Program-made: the position numbers and the translations under genes | Shown: positions 1 through 10,032 of the stretch, one piece after another | Layout: the number at the start of each line of letters is the position of its first letter | How positions within the stretch are numbered: position 1 is the first letter of the stretch | Notes under the pieces: generated by a model | What the model was told of the DNA's origin: nothing | The model's database searches: none | The model's input: the letters and a program-made list of their open reading frames with translations, nothing else | Source: Luteimicrobium album | Lineage (GTDB): Bacteria > Actinomycetota > Actinomycetes > Actinomycetales > Cellulomonadaceae | Assembly (NCBI RefSeq): GCF_030161555.1 | Contig: NZ_BSUK01000001.1 | Location: 1,054,001 to 1,118,000, forward strand | Length of the DNA: 64,000 nucleotides | Direction: 5' to 3'

Positions 1-672
1 AACCGTGGTGGGTCCTACCTGATCTTCCTGCTGGTGGGCGCCGGGCTGTTCGCGATGTTCTTCTTCCTCAGCCTCTTCCTGCAGCAGGTCCTGGCCTGGT
101 CGCCGCTCAAGTCCGGCCTGGCGCTCCTCCCGTTCAGCCTCGGGATCATCGTCATGGCGGGCATCGTGTCGCGGCTCCTGCCCCGGTTCGGCCCGCGGCC
201 CCTCATGATCGTGGGCCTCGCGCTCGCGACCACGGGCATGCTCCTGCTGATCCGGACGAGCCCCGACGCGTCGTACGTCAGCACGGCCCTGCCTGCCATG
301 ATCGTGATGAGCCTCGGCATGGCGCTCGTGTTCATCCCCGCGTCGTCGACGGCGCTCGTGGGCGTCCAGCCGCACGACGCCGGCGTCGCGTCCGCGCTGC
401 TCAACACCGCCCAGCAGGTGGGCGGCTCGCTCGGGCTCGCGCTGCTCAGCACGCTGTCGATCTCGGCGTCGTCGTCCAAGCTCACCGACCTCGTCAAGGG
501 CGGCAGCGACCCGAAGGACCTCGCGGTCCAGCACACGGCCAGCGTGTACGGGTTCCACACCGGGTACTTCTGGGGCGCGATGCTCTTCGCCATCGGCCTC
601 CTGGTGTCGATCTTCCTCATCAACGCCAAGAAGGACGCGCTGCCGGCCGAGGGCGCGGTCGCGGCCGGCTGA
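1..672 (+). CDS. MFS drug exporter, DHA2 (EmrB/QacA) type, C-terminal part
   Basis: The gene enters from the left edge, and only its last 223 residues are here. They form hydrophobic membrane segments separated by short basic loops, including a FLQQVLAWSPLKSGLALLP stretch and a basic loop LLPRFGPRPLM, as in the second half of 14-helix DHA2 proton-driven exporters. The end is a short charged tail (NAKKDALPAEG). Members of this family pump drugs or other small molecules out across the cytoplasmic membrane; the substrate cannot be told. A strong hairpin follows the stop. A second, complete DHA2 exporter lies at 30363-32062. Confidence 0.85.
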   Translation, partial: NRGGSYLIFLLVGAGLFAMFFFLSLFLQQVLAWSPLKSGLALLPFSLGIIVMAGIVSRLLPRFGPRPLMIVGLALATTGMLLLIRTSPDASYVSTALPAMIVMSLGMALVFIPASSTALVGVQPHDAGVASALLNTAQQVGGSLGLALLSTLSISASSSKLTDLVKGGSDPKDLAVQHTASVYGFHTGYFWGAMLFAIGLLVSIFLINAKKDALPAEGAVAAG

Positions 673-682
673 CCCACGCCGC

Positions 683-740
683 ACACACACGACGGCGCCC
701 CCTCCACCTTTGCGGGTGGAGGGGGCGCCGTCGTGTGTGC
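683..740. terminator. Bidirectional terminator hairpin
   Basis: A perfect 26-bp inverted repeat (683-708 and 715-740) surrounds the 6-base loop TTTGCG. It sits between two converging genes, the exporter and the small membrane protein gene, so it can stop transcription from both sides. There is no clear T-run, as is usual in very GC-rich genomes. Confidence 0.85.
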
Positions 741-746
741 AGGGTG

Positions 747-896
747 TCAGGTGCGGCAGCGGCCCCGCCCGACGAAGCCCAGGATGATCGCCACGACCAG
801 GACGATGATCCCGATCCACAGCAGCAGGTGACCCAGCGGGAACCCGAGGATCACGAGCACGACACCGACGATCAGGATGATCAACCACAGAGGCAC
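747..896 (-). CDS. Small two-helix membrane protein (DUF6131-like)
   Basis: This 49-residue protein is almost entirely hydrophobic. Two membrane segments (LWLIILIVGVVLVILGF and LLLWIGIIVLVVAIILGF) are joined by a PLGH turn and followed by a basic tail GRGRCRT. I chose the GTG start at 896 because AGGAGG lies six bases upstream; the open frame runs further upstream but that part is arginine-rich and implausible. Small proteins of this shape are common in actinobacteria and have no known function. A similar one is encoded at 17934-18098. Confidence 0.7.
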   Translation of the reverse strand: MPLWLIILIVGVVLVILGFPLGHLLLWIGIIVLVVAIILGFVGRGRCRT

Positions 897-1013
897 GAGG
901 GCCCTCCTCTCGACGCCGCCGCGCTGTGCGACGGCCTGAGCGACCCTCACACGAGCCCGGGTGCTACGCATCCTGGACGAAGCCGGTCGCTCCCGGCAGA
1001 GCACCCGAGACCG

Positions 1014-1379
1014 TCAGGAGCCGGACGACTTCGCCTCGAGGTAGTCCCGGAGCACGGTCGCGTTCGCGGTCGCCGGGTCGTGGGCGCCGAACAGGAGCGT
1101 CACCGTCGGGTGCCCGGCACCCCAGGCGAGCGCGTGCTCGACGGCGTCCGGCCGGGCGTCCAGCTCGGCCCGTAACCGCTCGGCGAACTCGTCGAACTTC
1201 GCCGGGTCGTGCCCGTACCAGCGGCGCAGCAGCTCGTCCGACGGCGCGATGTCCTTGTCCCACTCGTCGAGGTCCGCCTTCTCCTTGCTCACGCCGCGCG
1301 GCCAGAGCCGGTCGACGAGGACGCGGTACCCGTCGTCGTCGGCCGGGGCCTCGTAGACGCGCTTGATCCGGTAGCCCAT
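1014..1379 (-). CDS. DUF488 family protein (YeaO-like)
   Basis: A 121-residue soluble protein. It begins IKRVYEAPADDDGYRVLVDRL and continues WPRGVSKEKADLDEWDKDIAPS, the signature of the DUF488/YeaO family, followed by a conserved WYGHDP block and a C-terminal TLLFGAHDP segment. Length and motifs match the whole family, so the gene is complete. The ATG at 1379 starts right at the conserved N-terminus. The biochemical role of the family is not established. It is transcribed divergently from the efflux operon that starts at 1518. Confidence 0.85.
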   Translation of the reverse strand: MGYRIKRVYEAPADDDGYRVLVDRLWPRGVSKEKADLDEWDKDIAPSDELLRRWYGHDPAKFDEFAERLRAELDARPDAVEHALAWGAGHPTVTLLFGAHDPATANATVLRDYLEAKSSGS

Positions 1380-1517
1380 GCCTCCCAGGCTCCCACCGCC
1401 CCGCAGGGGCGCACAGGTGGCAGACAGGTACACGACAGTGGTGCTCCAGAGCCCTTCTCTACGGTCAGTCCGCCCGGGACGACCGCTCCCGGGCCGTTCG
1501 ACCGCCCGAGGGAGATC

Positions 1518-2866
1518 ATGGGAGCCGTCATCCACCGCGTCTGGGCCCGGCCAGGGAGCCGGGCACTCACCGTCGGGATCGTCGCCGCGATCCTCGTCGC
1601 CGCCGCCGTCGTCTGCTGGCTCGTCCTGCGTCCCTCGGACGAGGCGTCCGCGTCACCGAGCATCAAGCAGGTCACGCAGACCGCGACCGTCGGGACGTCC
1701 ACGTTCGAGAAGTCCGTCTCCGCGTCCGGGTCGCTCACGCCGACCGTCGACGAGGACGTGAGCTTCGCGGCGTCCGGCACCGTCACGTCGGTGAAGGTCG
1801 CGGAGGGCGACACGGTCAAGAAGGGCGACGTCCTCGCCACCATCGACACTCTCCAGCTCCAGGCGAACCTGCTGTCCGCCAAGGCGGACCTCGCGACCGC
1901 GAAGGCCGACCTGGCGTCCGCGGAGGACGCGAACGACGGCAGCGACGCCGCCGAGCAGCAGGTCGACGCCAAGGAGGCGGCCGTCAAGGTCGCGCAGGCG
2001 TCCGAGGACGACGCCGAGGACGCCATGGCCGCAGCGACCCTCAAGGCGCCGGCAGCCGGCCTCGTCACCGCGGTCAACATCGCCAAGGGTGACGCCGTCA
2101 CCGGGTCGTCGAGCAGCTCGTCCGCCGCCTCCTCCGGTTCCGGGGCTCGGGTGCGACCGGCTCCGGTGCGGGCGGCCTCGGCGGCAACGGGTCGTCGAGC
2201 AGCTCCTCGAGCAGCAGCTCGTCCTCGACGGCGCAGTTCACCATCGTGGGCACCAGCTCGTGGGAGGTCGACGTCAACGTCGGCGAGGACGACGTCGAGA
2301 ACGTCGCCAAGGGAGACCAGGTCGAGCTCACGGGCGACGACCTGTCCGACACCGTCTACGGCACCGTGTCGTCGGTCGGCCTGCTCCCCTCGACGAGCTC
2401 CGGCTCCGCGACGTACCCGGTCACCGTCAAGGTCACGGGTTCCCCCAAGGGCCTGCACGACGGCGTCTCCGTGACCGCGAAGATCGTCTACGAGCGGCGC
2501 AGCGACGTGCTCTCCGTGCCGTCGGCCGCGGTCACGACGACCGACGGGACGTCTACCGTCCTGGTCGTCGGCGACGACGGGAAGACCACGAAGACGACCG
2601 TCACCGTCGGCGAGACGAGCGGCCAGAACGTCGAGATCACGAAGGGCCTCACCGAGGGCCAGAAGATCCAGTACACGCAGACCGTCATCACGCCGGGCGG
2701 CACGTCCGGCCGGAGCGGCAACCAGCAGAACGGCGAGTTCCCGGGCTTCGGCGGCGGCGAGGGCGGCGGCCGCGGCTACGGCGGCTACGGCAGCCGGAGC
2801 GGGAGCAGCGGTGACCAGGGCGGCCCGCCGGCGGGCTTCGACTTCCCGCGGGGAGGCGGCCAGTGA
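1518..2866 (+). CDS. MacA/HlyD-like periplasmic adaptor protein 1 (frame break)
   Basis: First gene of an export operon. Residues about 12-36 form an N-terminal membrane anchor. Then come a biotinyl-lipoyl-like segment (GTVTSVKVAEGDTVKKGDVLATID), an Ala/Asp-rich helical hairpin (about 115-175), a second lipoyl half (APAAGLVTAVNIAKGD), a Ser/Gly linker, and the beta-barrel part (TSSWEVDVNVGEDDVENVAKGD). The tail is Gly-rich. Family members link an ABC permease to the extracellular side of the envelope. The frame breaks in GGGG at 2142-2145 inside the linker; one added G restores a continuous protein of about 449 residues. The stop overlaps the next start (GTGA). Confidence 0.85.
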
Positions 2867-3663
2867 CCGCCACGCTCACCGGCCCCTCGGCCTCGGCCGC
2901 GTCCGCGACGCCGCCCGTCATCGACCTGCGCGCCGGCCGCAAGACCTACACCACCGGTTCCATCACCTTCGAGGCGCTCCGCGGCGTGGACGTGCGGATC
3001 GAGCGCGGCGAGTACGTCGCGATCATGGGCCCGTCGGGTTCCGGCAAGTCGACGCTCATGAACGTCCTCGGCTGCCTCGACGTGCTCACGTCCGGCTCGT
3101 ACCGGCTCGCCGGCCATGACGTGGGCGACCTCGACGAGGTCGAGCTCGCCCAGATCCGCAACGAGGAGATCGGCTTCGTCTTCCAGCAGTTCCACCTGCT
3201 GCCGTCGCTGGCCTCGTGGCGCAACGTCGAGCTCCCGCTCATGTACCGCGGCGTGCCGCGGCACGAGCGGCGCGAGCGCGCGGCGCTCGCCCTCGAGCGG
3301 GTCGGGCTGGGCGACCGGCTCGACAACCGTCCGGGCGAGCTCTCGGGCGGGCAGCAGCAGCGCGTCGCCGTCGCACGCGCGCTGGTCGGCGAGCCGGCGC
3401 TGATCCTCGCGGACGAGCCCACCGGCAACCTGGACACGTCCTCGACCGAGGACGTGCTCGCCCTGTTCGACGAGCTCCACGCCCAGGGCCGAACGATCGT
3501 CCTCATCACGCACGAGCCCGAGGTCGCCGAGCGCGCCCGCCGGGTCGTGCGGGTGCGCGACGGCCTGATCCAGGGCGACGGGCCGGCGTCGGCCCTGCAC
3601 GACGACCGCGGCTACCTCCACCACCCCACCTCGCACGACGACGACACCCAGGAGATCCGATGA
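2863..3663 (+). CDS. ABC transporter ATPase, MacB/LolD type
   Basis: A complete 266-residue ATPase. Walker A is GPSGSGKST, the Q-loop is [15 protein letters not shown], the signature is [15 protein letters not shown], Walker B is [12 protein letters not shown] and the switch histidine is in LITHEPE. These are the hallmarks of the MacB/LolD group, which energises FtsX-like permeases to move substrates to the outside. GTG at 2863 overlaps the adaptor stop, and the gene's own stop overlaps the ATG of the permease at 3660, so the three are translationally coupled. Confidence 0.95.
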   Translation: MTATLTGPSASAASATPPVIDLRAGRKTYTTGSITFEALRGVDVRIERGEYVAIMGPSGSGKSTLMNVLGCLDVLTSGSYRLAGHDVGDLDEVELAQIRNEEIGFVFQQFHLLPSLASWRNVELPLMYRGVPRHERRERAALALERVGLGDRLDNRPGELSGGQQQRVAVARALVGEPALILADEPTGNLDTSSTEDVLALFDELHAQGRTIVLITHEPEVAERARRVVRVRDGLIQGDGPASALHDDRGYLHHPTSHDDDTQEIR

Positions 3664-4892
3664 GCTGGGGCGAGACCCTCGCGACCGGCTGGCACGCGAT
3701 CCGCGCGCACTCGATGCGCTCGCTGCTGACGGTCCTCGGCATCCTCATCGGCATCGCCGCCGTCATCCTCACGGTCGGCCTCGGGCTCGGCACGCAGAAG
3801 GACGTGAGCGCGTCCATCAGCTCGCTCGGGTCCAACCTGCTCATCGTGTCGCCCGGTTCGACGACGTCGAGCGCGGGCATCCGCGGCGGGTTCGGGTCGT
3901 CGACGACGCTTACGACGTCCGACGCCGACGCCCTCTCCTCGAAGACGGCCGCGCCCGACGTCGAGGCCGTCGCCGCCGAGAAGTCGGCGTCGGAGTCGCT
4001 CGTCAACGGCGACACCAACTGGACGACGACGGTCGTCGGCACGTCGACCTCGTGGCTCGACGTCCGGTCGCGGACCGTCTCCGAGGGCCGCTTCCTGAAC
4101 GCGGCCGACGAGAACGACCGCACGACCAACGTCGTGCTGGGCTCCGAGACCGCCACGGAGCTGTTCGGCAGCCCGCGCGCCGTCGGCCGGACGCTCACGA
4201 TCAACGACGTCACGTTCACCGTCGTCGGGGTCCTCGAGTCGGCCGGCTCGAGCACGTCGGACAACCTCGACGACACCGCCGTGGTGCCCATGAGCACGAT
4301 GCAGAACACGATCGTCGGCGGCACGAGCCGCACCGCCGTGTCGACCGTCTACGTCAAGGCCGTCGGCACGGACGAGATCTCGGCCGCCTACCAGGAGACG
4401 CAGAACCTGCTGCTCAACCTGCACGGCATCACCGACGCGGACGACGCGGACTTCACGGTCAGCAGCCAGGACGCGCTCGTCTCGACCGCGACGTCGGTCT
4501 ACCGGACGCTCACCGTGCTGCTCACCGGGATCGCGGCCCTGTCCCTGCTCGTGGGCGGGATCGGGGTCATGAACATCATGCTCGTGTCCGTCACCGAGCG
4601 GACCCGGGAGATCGGCCTGCGCAAGGCCCTCGGCGCCCCGCCCGTCGCGATCCGACGCCAGTTCCTGACGGAGGCGTCCGTCCTCGGCCTGGGCGGCGGC
4701 CTCATCGGCGCGGCGCTGGGCATCGCCTCCGCGAAGCTCCTGCCGAGCGTCCTCGACTCGTCGATCATCGTCTCCCCCACGGCCGTCGTCGGCTCGATCG
4801 TGATCGCCGTCGGCATCGGCCTCGTGTTCGGCGTCTACCCCGCGGTCCGCGCGGCGCGCCTCGCGCCGATCGACGCCCTGAGGAGCGAGTGA
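3660..4892 (+). CDS. ABC transporter permease, MacB/FtsX family
   Basis: A 410-residue membrane protein with the MacB layout. It has one N-terminal helix (RSLLTVLGILIGIAAVILTVG), a large extracytoplasmic MacB-PCD domain (about residues 45-270, rich in Ser/Thr/Asp), then three helices containing the conserved GGIGVMNIMLVSVTERTREIGLRKALGA block (in two halves around VTERT) and a closing RAARLAPIDALRSE. With the ATPase upstream and adaptor proteins on both sides it should form a tripartite-like exporter. The substrate is unknown; macrolides, peptides or lipids are all handled by relatives. Confidence 0.93.
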   Translation: MSWGETLATGWHAIRAHSMRSLLTVLGILIGIAAVILTVGLGLGTQKDVSASISSLGSNLLIVSPGSTTSSAGIRGGFGSSTTLTTSDADALSSKTAAPDVEAVAAEKSASESLVNGDTNWTTTVVGTSTSWLDVRSRTVSEGRFLNAADENDRTTNVVLGSETATELFGSPRAVGRTLTINDVTFTVVGVLESAGSSTSDNLDDTAVVPMSTMQNTIVGGTSRTAVSTVYVKAVGTDEISAAYQETQNLLLNLHGITDADDADFTVSSQDALVSTATSVYRTLTVLLTGIAALSLLVGGIGVMNIMLVSVTERTREIGLRKALGAPPVAIRRQFLTEASVLGLGGGLIGAALGIASAKLLPSVLDSSIIVSPTAVVGSIVIAVGIGLVFGVYPAVRAARLAPIDALRSE

Positions 4893-4945
4893 TGACCCGC
4901 CCCTCCCACCACGTCCCCACCGACTCCATCCCTTCGGGAGCTGCC

Positions 4946-5950
4946 ATGTCAACCGTTCGACCCACCTCTCGCCCGAGGGCCGCACGGCCCTCGCTGGTGC
5001 TCGCCGCGACGGGCGTCGTCGCGGCAGTCGCACTGTCCCTCGCCGCGTGCTCCTCGGGGTCCGGGTCGGGCGGCAGCACGCAGGCCGACGCCGGCCAGGG
5101 CCAGCAGGGCGCCCAGCAGGGCGAGGGCGGCCAGCAGGGTGAGGGCGGCCAGGGCGCCGGGCGGGGCTCGGGTCAGCGCCCGGGCACGTCCGGCGAGATC
5201 GCCGCCGTGTCCGGCACGACGGCGCAGGTCCAGTCCACGGACTCCCAGACCGCCGTGTCGTGGACGTCGTCCACGAAGGTCACCCAGCAGGTCGCGGGCA
5301 AGCTCGCGAACGTCAAGGTCGGCTCGTGCGTCCTCGTGACGTCGTCGAGCAACGACGCGTCCTCGGGCGGCGACGCGTCGGCCTCGGCGGACGGCCCGAT
5401 CACCGCCGCGACCGTCGTCGTCCAGTCCACCTCGGGCGACTGCACGGGAGGCGGGTTCGGCGGCTTCGGCGGCCAGCGGCCGTCCGGCGCACCGACCGGC
5501 GGGACAGGCGAGCGTCCGCAGGGCATGCCGACCGACCTGCCGTCCGGGATGCCGACGGACCTGCCGTCGGGCGCCACCGGCCGCGGTCGCGGGGCCGGCG
5601 GGTTCGACGGGTTCGCGACGGGCAAGGTGAAGTCCGTCTCGGGCTCGGGGTTCACGGTCGAGCAGACGGGATTCGGCCAGGACGCCACCACGACGGACCG
5701 TGACGTCACCGTCGACTCGTCGACGACCTACACCGTCACCACGACGGCGAAGACGTCCGCGATCAAGGTCGGGCTGTGCCTCACCGCGCAGGGCAAGACC
5801 GACGACAAGGGCACCGTGGCCGCCACGACCATCGCGCTCAGCACCAAGGGCGACGACGGCTGCTCGAGCGGGTTCGGCGGGTTCGGCGGGTTCCGGGGCG
5901 GAGAGCGTGGCGAGGGCGGTCAGGGCGGTCAGGGCGGCAGCGATGCCTGA
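4946..5950 (+). CDS. Secreted Gly-rich lipoprotein with two DUF5666-like repeats
   Basis: A lipoprotein signal peptide ends in LSLAAC, so Cys at about residue 33 should be lipidated. After a Gln/Gly-rich spacer there are two beta-rich repeats. The first starts SGEIAAVSGTTAQVQSTD with cysteines in GSCVLV and SGDC; the second starts TGKVKSVSGSGFTVEQ with matching cysteines in GLCLTA and DGC. Between them is a PTDLPSGMPTDLPSG spacer. I chose ATG 4946 for its upstream GGGAG and normal signal length; ATG 4892, overlapping the permease stop, is the alternative. Its place in the operon suggests an accessory surface role in export. Function unproven. Confidence 0.75.
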   Translation: MSTVRPTSRPRAARPSLVLAATGVVAAVALSLAACSSGSGSGGSTQADAGQGQQGAQQGEGGQQGEGGQGAGRGSGQRPGTSGEIAAVSGTTAQVQSTDSQTAVSWTSSTKVTQQVAGKLANVKVGSCVLVTSSSNDASSGGDASASADGPITAATVVVQSTSGDCTGGGFGGFGGQRPSGAPTGGTGERPQGMPTDLPSGMPTDLPSGATGRGRGAGGFDGFATGKVKSVSGSGFTVEQTGFGQDATTTDRDVTVDSSTTYTVTTTAKTSAIKVGLCLTAQGKTDDKGTVAATTIALSTKGDDGCSSGFGGFGGFRGGERGEGGQGGQGGSDA

Positions 5951-8068
5951 CGTCCAGTCCGTCGCACCCCACGAGCTCGAGCCGTCCTCCCCGGGCACGC
6001 CCGCTCGAGCAGCGCCCGCTCCAAGCGTCGTCGGGCCCGCCGTCGTCGCGTGATCGTCGGCGGCATCACGACCGTCGCGCTCGTCGCGGTGGCGGGAGGC
6101 GCCTACGCGTTCACGCGCGGCGACGACACGCACTACCGCACCACCAGCGTCTCCACGGGCACCGTGAACCAGACCATCTCGGCCACCGGGACGGTGGCCT
6201 CCGCGTCGCGCGACGACGCCGCGTTCTCGGTGGCCGGCACCGTCGGCACGATCAAGGTGTCCGTCGGGGACACGGTCAAGGCCGGGCAGGTGCTCGCGAC
6301 GCTCGACACGTCCGACCTGGACGACGCCGTCGACGACGCCGAGGACTCGCTCACGAGCGCCCAGCAGCAGCTCGCGGACGACCTCGACGCGCAGTCGAGC
6401 TCGAGCTCCAGCTCGAGCTCGTCCTCGAGCACGTCGGCGGAGGGCGCCGCATATACGGCGCCCTCCGGGTCGGGCTCGTCCGGCACGACGGCGGCCCAGG
6501 GCACGGCGACCTCGACCATGGCCTACGTGACGACCGTCGCCAGCACGACGACCGTCGCCGCCGCGAGCAGCGACACCGACACGGTGGAGGCCGCCAAGAA
6601 GAAGGTCCAGGACGCGCAGGACGCCCTGCTCGCCCAGTACGACACCGTGAAGCAGGCGCTCTCCGCGAGCTCGGACGGCATCACGGCGTCCGGCGACACG
6701 TGCGCCACGTTCCTCGCGGGCACGACGTCGTCCGGCTCGACGTCGACGTCGACCCCGACATCGACCCCGACGGACGGCACGTCCGACGCGGACAGCGACC
6801 TCGCGGACGCGCTCGCGGACTGCCAGGACGCCGTCAAGGGTGTCCTGGCGGACCAGCAGGCCGTCGACGCCGCGCAGCAGAAGCTCCTGACGCTCGCGAC
6901 CGACCTGGACGACGCGGTCGCAGCGCTGCAGAAGGCCGTCGCCGCAGCGGGCACGGGCTCCACGGGCTCCGGCTCCGGCTCGTCGGGCGCGGGTACGCCG
7001 TCCGGTTCCGGCACGGCGTCCGGCTCGGGCTCGAAGGGTTCGGGCTCCGGCACGGCGTCAGGCTCCGGTTCGAAGGACTCGGGCACGCCGTCCGGCTCGG
7101 GCTCCGGGATGCCGTCCGGATCGGGCTCGGGGGCACCGTCCGGTTCCACCGGCTCCGGTACGACGTCCGGGTCGGGCTCGACAGGGTCCGGCAGGCCGTC
7201 GGGCTCCGGCTCGACCGGGGCCGGCGCCACCGGTGGTGGCAGCGGCGGCAACGGCTCGGGCCTGTCCGGCGCGGGCGGCCAGTCGTCGGCGACCAAGACC
7301 ATCACCGCCGAGCAGATCCTGGCCGACCAGGCCGAGGTCGACCTCGCGAAGTCGAAGGTCGCGATCGCCAAGGACGACCGCCAGCGCTACCAGCTCACGT
7401 CCCGGATCGCCGGGACGGTCGCCAAGGTCGCGATCGCCAAGGGCGACGCGGTCTCGGCGTCGTCGTCGAGCGCGGTCGTCACGGTGGTCGGCAAGAACGG
7501 GTACGTCGTCGACGCGACCGTCCCGCTGACCAAGGTGAACCTGCTCAAGACGGGCCAGACGGCCGACGTCAGCGTCGTCGGCGCGAGCAAGAAGCTCGGC
7601 GGCACGGTCAGCAGCATCGGCGTCGTGAACCAGTCCGAGACGTCCACCCCGTCGTACACGGTGTCGATCACTCTGGACGACGCGTCGAAGAAGCTCTACG
7701 ACGGTTCGTCCGCCCAGCTCGACATCGCGGTCGCCGCCGCGAAGGACGCGACGGTCGTCCCGACGTCGGCGGTCACCGTCTCCGGGACGAAGCACACCGC
7801 GCAGGTGCTCGAGGACGGGAAGGCCACGACCGTCGCGGTCGAGGTCGGTGCGGTCGGGAGCGACGTCACGCAGATCACGTCGGGCCTGGAGAAGGGCGAC
7901 ACCGTGATCCTCGCGGACCTGACCAAGGACGTCACGAGCGGGTCCGACGACTCGAGCTCCAACGGGCTGAGCGGGCTGGGCGGCAGCCAGGGCCGCACGG
8001 GCCAGGTACCGGGAGGGTTCAGCGGCGGCTTCCCGGGCGGGTTCAGCGGCGGCGGCAGCCGCCCCTGA
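5943..8068 (+). CDS. MacA/HlyD-like periplasmic adaptor protein 2 with long Gly/Ser linker (frame break)
   Basis: Last gene of the export operon, about 708 residues, much longer than typical MacA (about 370). After a basic cluster ([10 protein letters not shown]) there is a membrane anchor (residues about 37-53), then a lipoyl-like motif (GTVGTIKVSVGDTVKAGQVLATLD), a helical region with Ser-rich insertions, and about 100 residues of Gly/Ser/Thr repeats at about 6950-7260. A second lipoyl half (SRIAGTVAKVAIAKGD), beta-barrel and membrane-proximal domains follow. The start ATG 5943 overlaps the lipoprotein gene. The frame breaks near 5988-5995 in CCCCGGG; one added base joins the parts. Two different adaptors in one operon is unusual. 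Confidence 0.8.
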
Positions 8069-8072
8069 GCCG

Positions 8073-8127
8073 CCCGGACACGGCCCACGCACAAGAAGAC
8101 CCTGTCAATCTCCTGCCCGTGTCCGGG
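8073..8127 (+). terminator. Possible terminator hairpin after the export operon
   Basis: An 11-bp inverted repeat (CCCGGACACGG at 8073-8083 and its complement at 8117-8127) begins five bases after the operon stop. The loop is long (33 bases), so this is weaker than the other hairpins in the window. Confidence 0.35.
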
Positions 8128-8149
8128 GCAGTCAGTAGGGTGCGGTCAC

Positions 8150-9056
8150 ATGGCAGGGGACGAAGACAATGCCCAAAAGGTGCTCCGCCGAGCAGAACGC
8201 TGGGTTGCTCGACAGCCGTTCTGGCGAGATGAGGCTGACCATCTCGCCGAACTGATCGACTGCGCGGACCTTGAGCGCTTTCGACACCACGCGGATTGCG
8301 GGGAAGACCTCGGCGAGCACGGCGTCAGCAGGATGCTCTGGCTCGATGTGATCGGCCTCCTCTGCGAATGGGCATGGCGTTTTCCACGGCCCTGCGGGGT
8401 CGCGCGGCGCCAAGGGCCCGAAGCGGTCGTCCATGCGGCGTTCGACTTCATCGAGCTCCAACTCGCAGCCCGGTGGTTCCCCCGCTGGTACGGCTACACG
8501 CTCAACGTCGTCGACGATTGTGTCGAGGTACTCCGCCCGCGGCGTATCACCGCCTTCGTCCTGGACACGGTCCTGACCGAGGCCGGATGGTCGGAGAACC
8601 GGGCCATCCCCGCATTGCCCGATCGTGCGCGCTCGGAGATCGAGCGCCTCGATCGCGGCCTGCAGCGTCTGCCTATGTCCGAGCACCGGGCGTACAAAGC
8701 AAGGGAGTTCCAGAATGCAGAAGTCACTGTGGCTGCCGCCCTGCGGGACGCACCCTCCCCTTCCGGCTAGAGGTCGTCGACCCGGCCGACAGAATTCAGG
8801 ACGTTCCCGTGCGAGCGATCCTGCGAGTGTGGCACTCGTTGTACGCGACGGCGGCCGCCCGTGATCTCGTCGCACTCGCCCTGCGCTTCCCGCATCGGAC
8901 GTGCGTCCGAGTCTCGCCCGAGGCGCTGGCACGGGCGACTATGAGGCACTTCCGCGACGCCGGCACGTTCAGTGAAGTGTCGCGCGCGGTCGAGCTGCTG
9001 ACCTACGGTCGTGAGAAGTGCGCTCGGATCAACACAGCTTCACCAGCGACGGACTA
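8150..9056 (+). pseudogene. Unrecognised gene, 5' part, cut by IS3 element
   Basis: I do not recognise this N-terminal region. It is Trp/Arg-rich and mostly helical (RRAERWVARQPFWRDEADH, WLDVIGLLCEWAWRF, FIELQLAARWFPRWYGY), with no signal peptide or membrane span. A frame break near 8753-8760 (CCCTCCCC) is repaired by one C, giving a continuous reading through RLEVVDPADRIQD and VRAILRVWHSLYATAAARD up to the IS3 element. Removing the IS and one CTA copy continues the reading as TDYGIFPL. With two further one-base additions (C-run 10431-10434, G-run 10451-10455) it would run straight into the frame of 10466-11149. I infer one original gene of about 545 codons. Confidence 0.5.
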
Positions 9057-9087
9057 TGAACCGCACTGGCTTCTGTAGAGGCTCGAT

Positions 9088-10032
9088 CTATTTGATTTCG
9101 GCCAGGGCGTTGGGGCCCTGCTGGGTAGCGTAGAACGCCTCCTCGAACTCGGTAGGCGGGACGTCGCCAAGGTAGCCGTGCAGCCGCTGGCTGTTGTGCC
9201 AGTAGACCCAGGACAAGGTCGCCAGTTCGACGTCCTCGACGGTGCGCCAGGGCCCCGTGCGAGCAGGGCCGCGGATCAGCTCAGCCTTGTAGTAGCCGTT
9301 GACGGTCTCGGCCAGGGCATTGTCGTAGCTGTCGCCCACGGTTCCGATCGAGGGCGTCGCGCCGATCTCGGCCAGCCGCTCGCCGTAGCGCAGCGAGGTG
9401 AACTGCGACCCGGCGTCGCTGTGACACCGCAGCCCGGGCAGGTTCGTGCCGCGGGACCAGCGGGCCATCTCGATCGCGTCCAGCACGGTCTCGGTCCGCA
9501 TCGTCGAGGCGCACCGCCAGCCCACGATCATCCGCGAGTAGGCGTCGATGATGAAGCACACATAGGCGATGCCGGCGAACGTCGGGACATAGGTCAGGTC
9601 GGTCACCCACAGCTGGTTCGGGCCGGTGGCGGTGAAGTCCCGTTTGACCAGATCCGGGTGCCGGGCAGCGGTCGGGTCCGGCCGGGTGGTCTTGACCCGC
9701 CTGGTCCGTCGAGCGCCTTCGATGCCCTCGGCCCGCATCAGCCGGGCGACCTGGTCACGGCCGATATCGTGGCCGGCACGCCGGGCGGCCTTCCACAGCT
9801 TCCTGGCCCCGTAGACCCGAAAGTTGTCGTGCCACAGCTGGCGCAGCAGCGGGCGTAGCTTCGCGTCACGCACCGCCCGGGCCGAAGGCGGCCTGCTCTT
9901 CGTGGCGTAGTAGGTGCTCGCAGCCACCTGGATCCCCGCAGCGCGTAGGACCGTGCAGATGGGCTCGACTCCGAGCACCGTGCCTTCGACAACGTCGTGA
10001 CGGTTCGCGTCGATGAACGCGACTACCTCTTG
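9088..10032 (-). CDS. IS3 transposase OrfB (DDE integrase domain)
   Basis: This is the catalytic half of the IS3 transposase. An HTH_21-like region (RPLLRQLWHDNFRVYGARKLW) is followed by the rve integrase core with the DDE triad visible: Asp in WVTDLTYV, Asp in CHSDAGSQF and Glu in DNALAETVNGYYKAEL. The C-terminus has the conserved VYWHNSQRLHGYLGDVPPTEFE block. All family landmarks are present without a break, in contrast to the damaged host gene on both sides. It is expected to be made as a frameshift fusion with OrfA. Confidence 0.93.
   Translation of the reverse strand, partial: QEVVAFIDANRHDVVEGTVLGVEPICTVLRAAGIQVAASTYYATKSRPPSARAVRDAKLRPLLRQLWHDNFRVYGARKLWKAARRAGHDIGRDQVARLMRAEGIEGARRTRRVKTTRPDPTAARHPDLVKRDFTATGPNQLWVTDLTYVPTFAGIAYVCFIIDAYSRMIVGWRCASTMRTETVLDAIEMARWSRGTNLPGLRCHSDAGSQFTSLRYGERLAEIGATPSIGTVGDSYDNALAETVNGYYKAELIRGPARTGPWRTVEDVELATLSWVYWHNSQRLHGYLGDVPPTEFEEAFYATQQGPNALAEIK

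Noticed and set aside
1289-2458. Long minus-strand open frame opposite the first adaptor gene, and many similar ones elsewhere (for example 3612-5033, 33630-35663, 43562-47464 on the plus strand)
   Set aside because: In DNA this GC-rich, frames opposite real genes stay open. Their proteins are Arg/Ala/Pro-rich without domains, while the other strand has clear family motifs.
6950-7260. Tandem short repeats that might suggest a CRISPR or other array
   Set aside because: They are in frame and encode Gly/Ser/Thr repeats within adaptor 2; there are no constant spacers.
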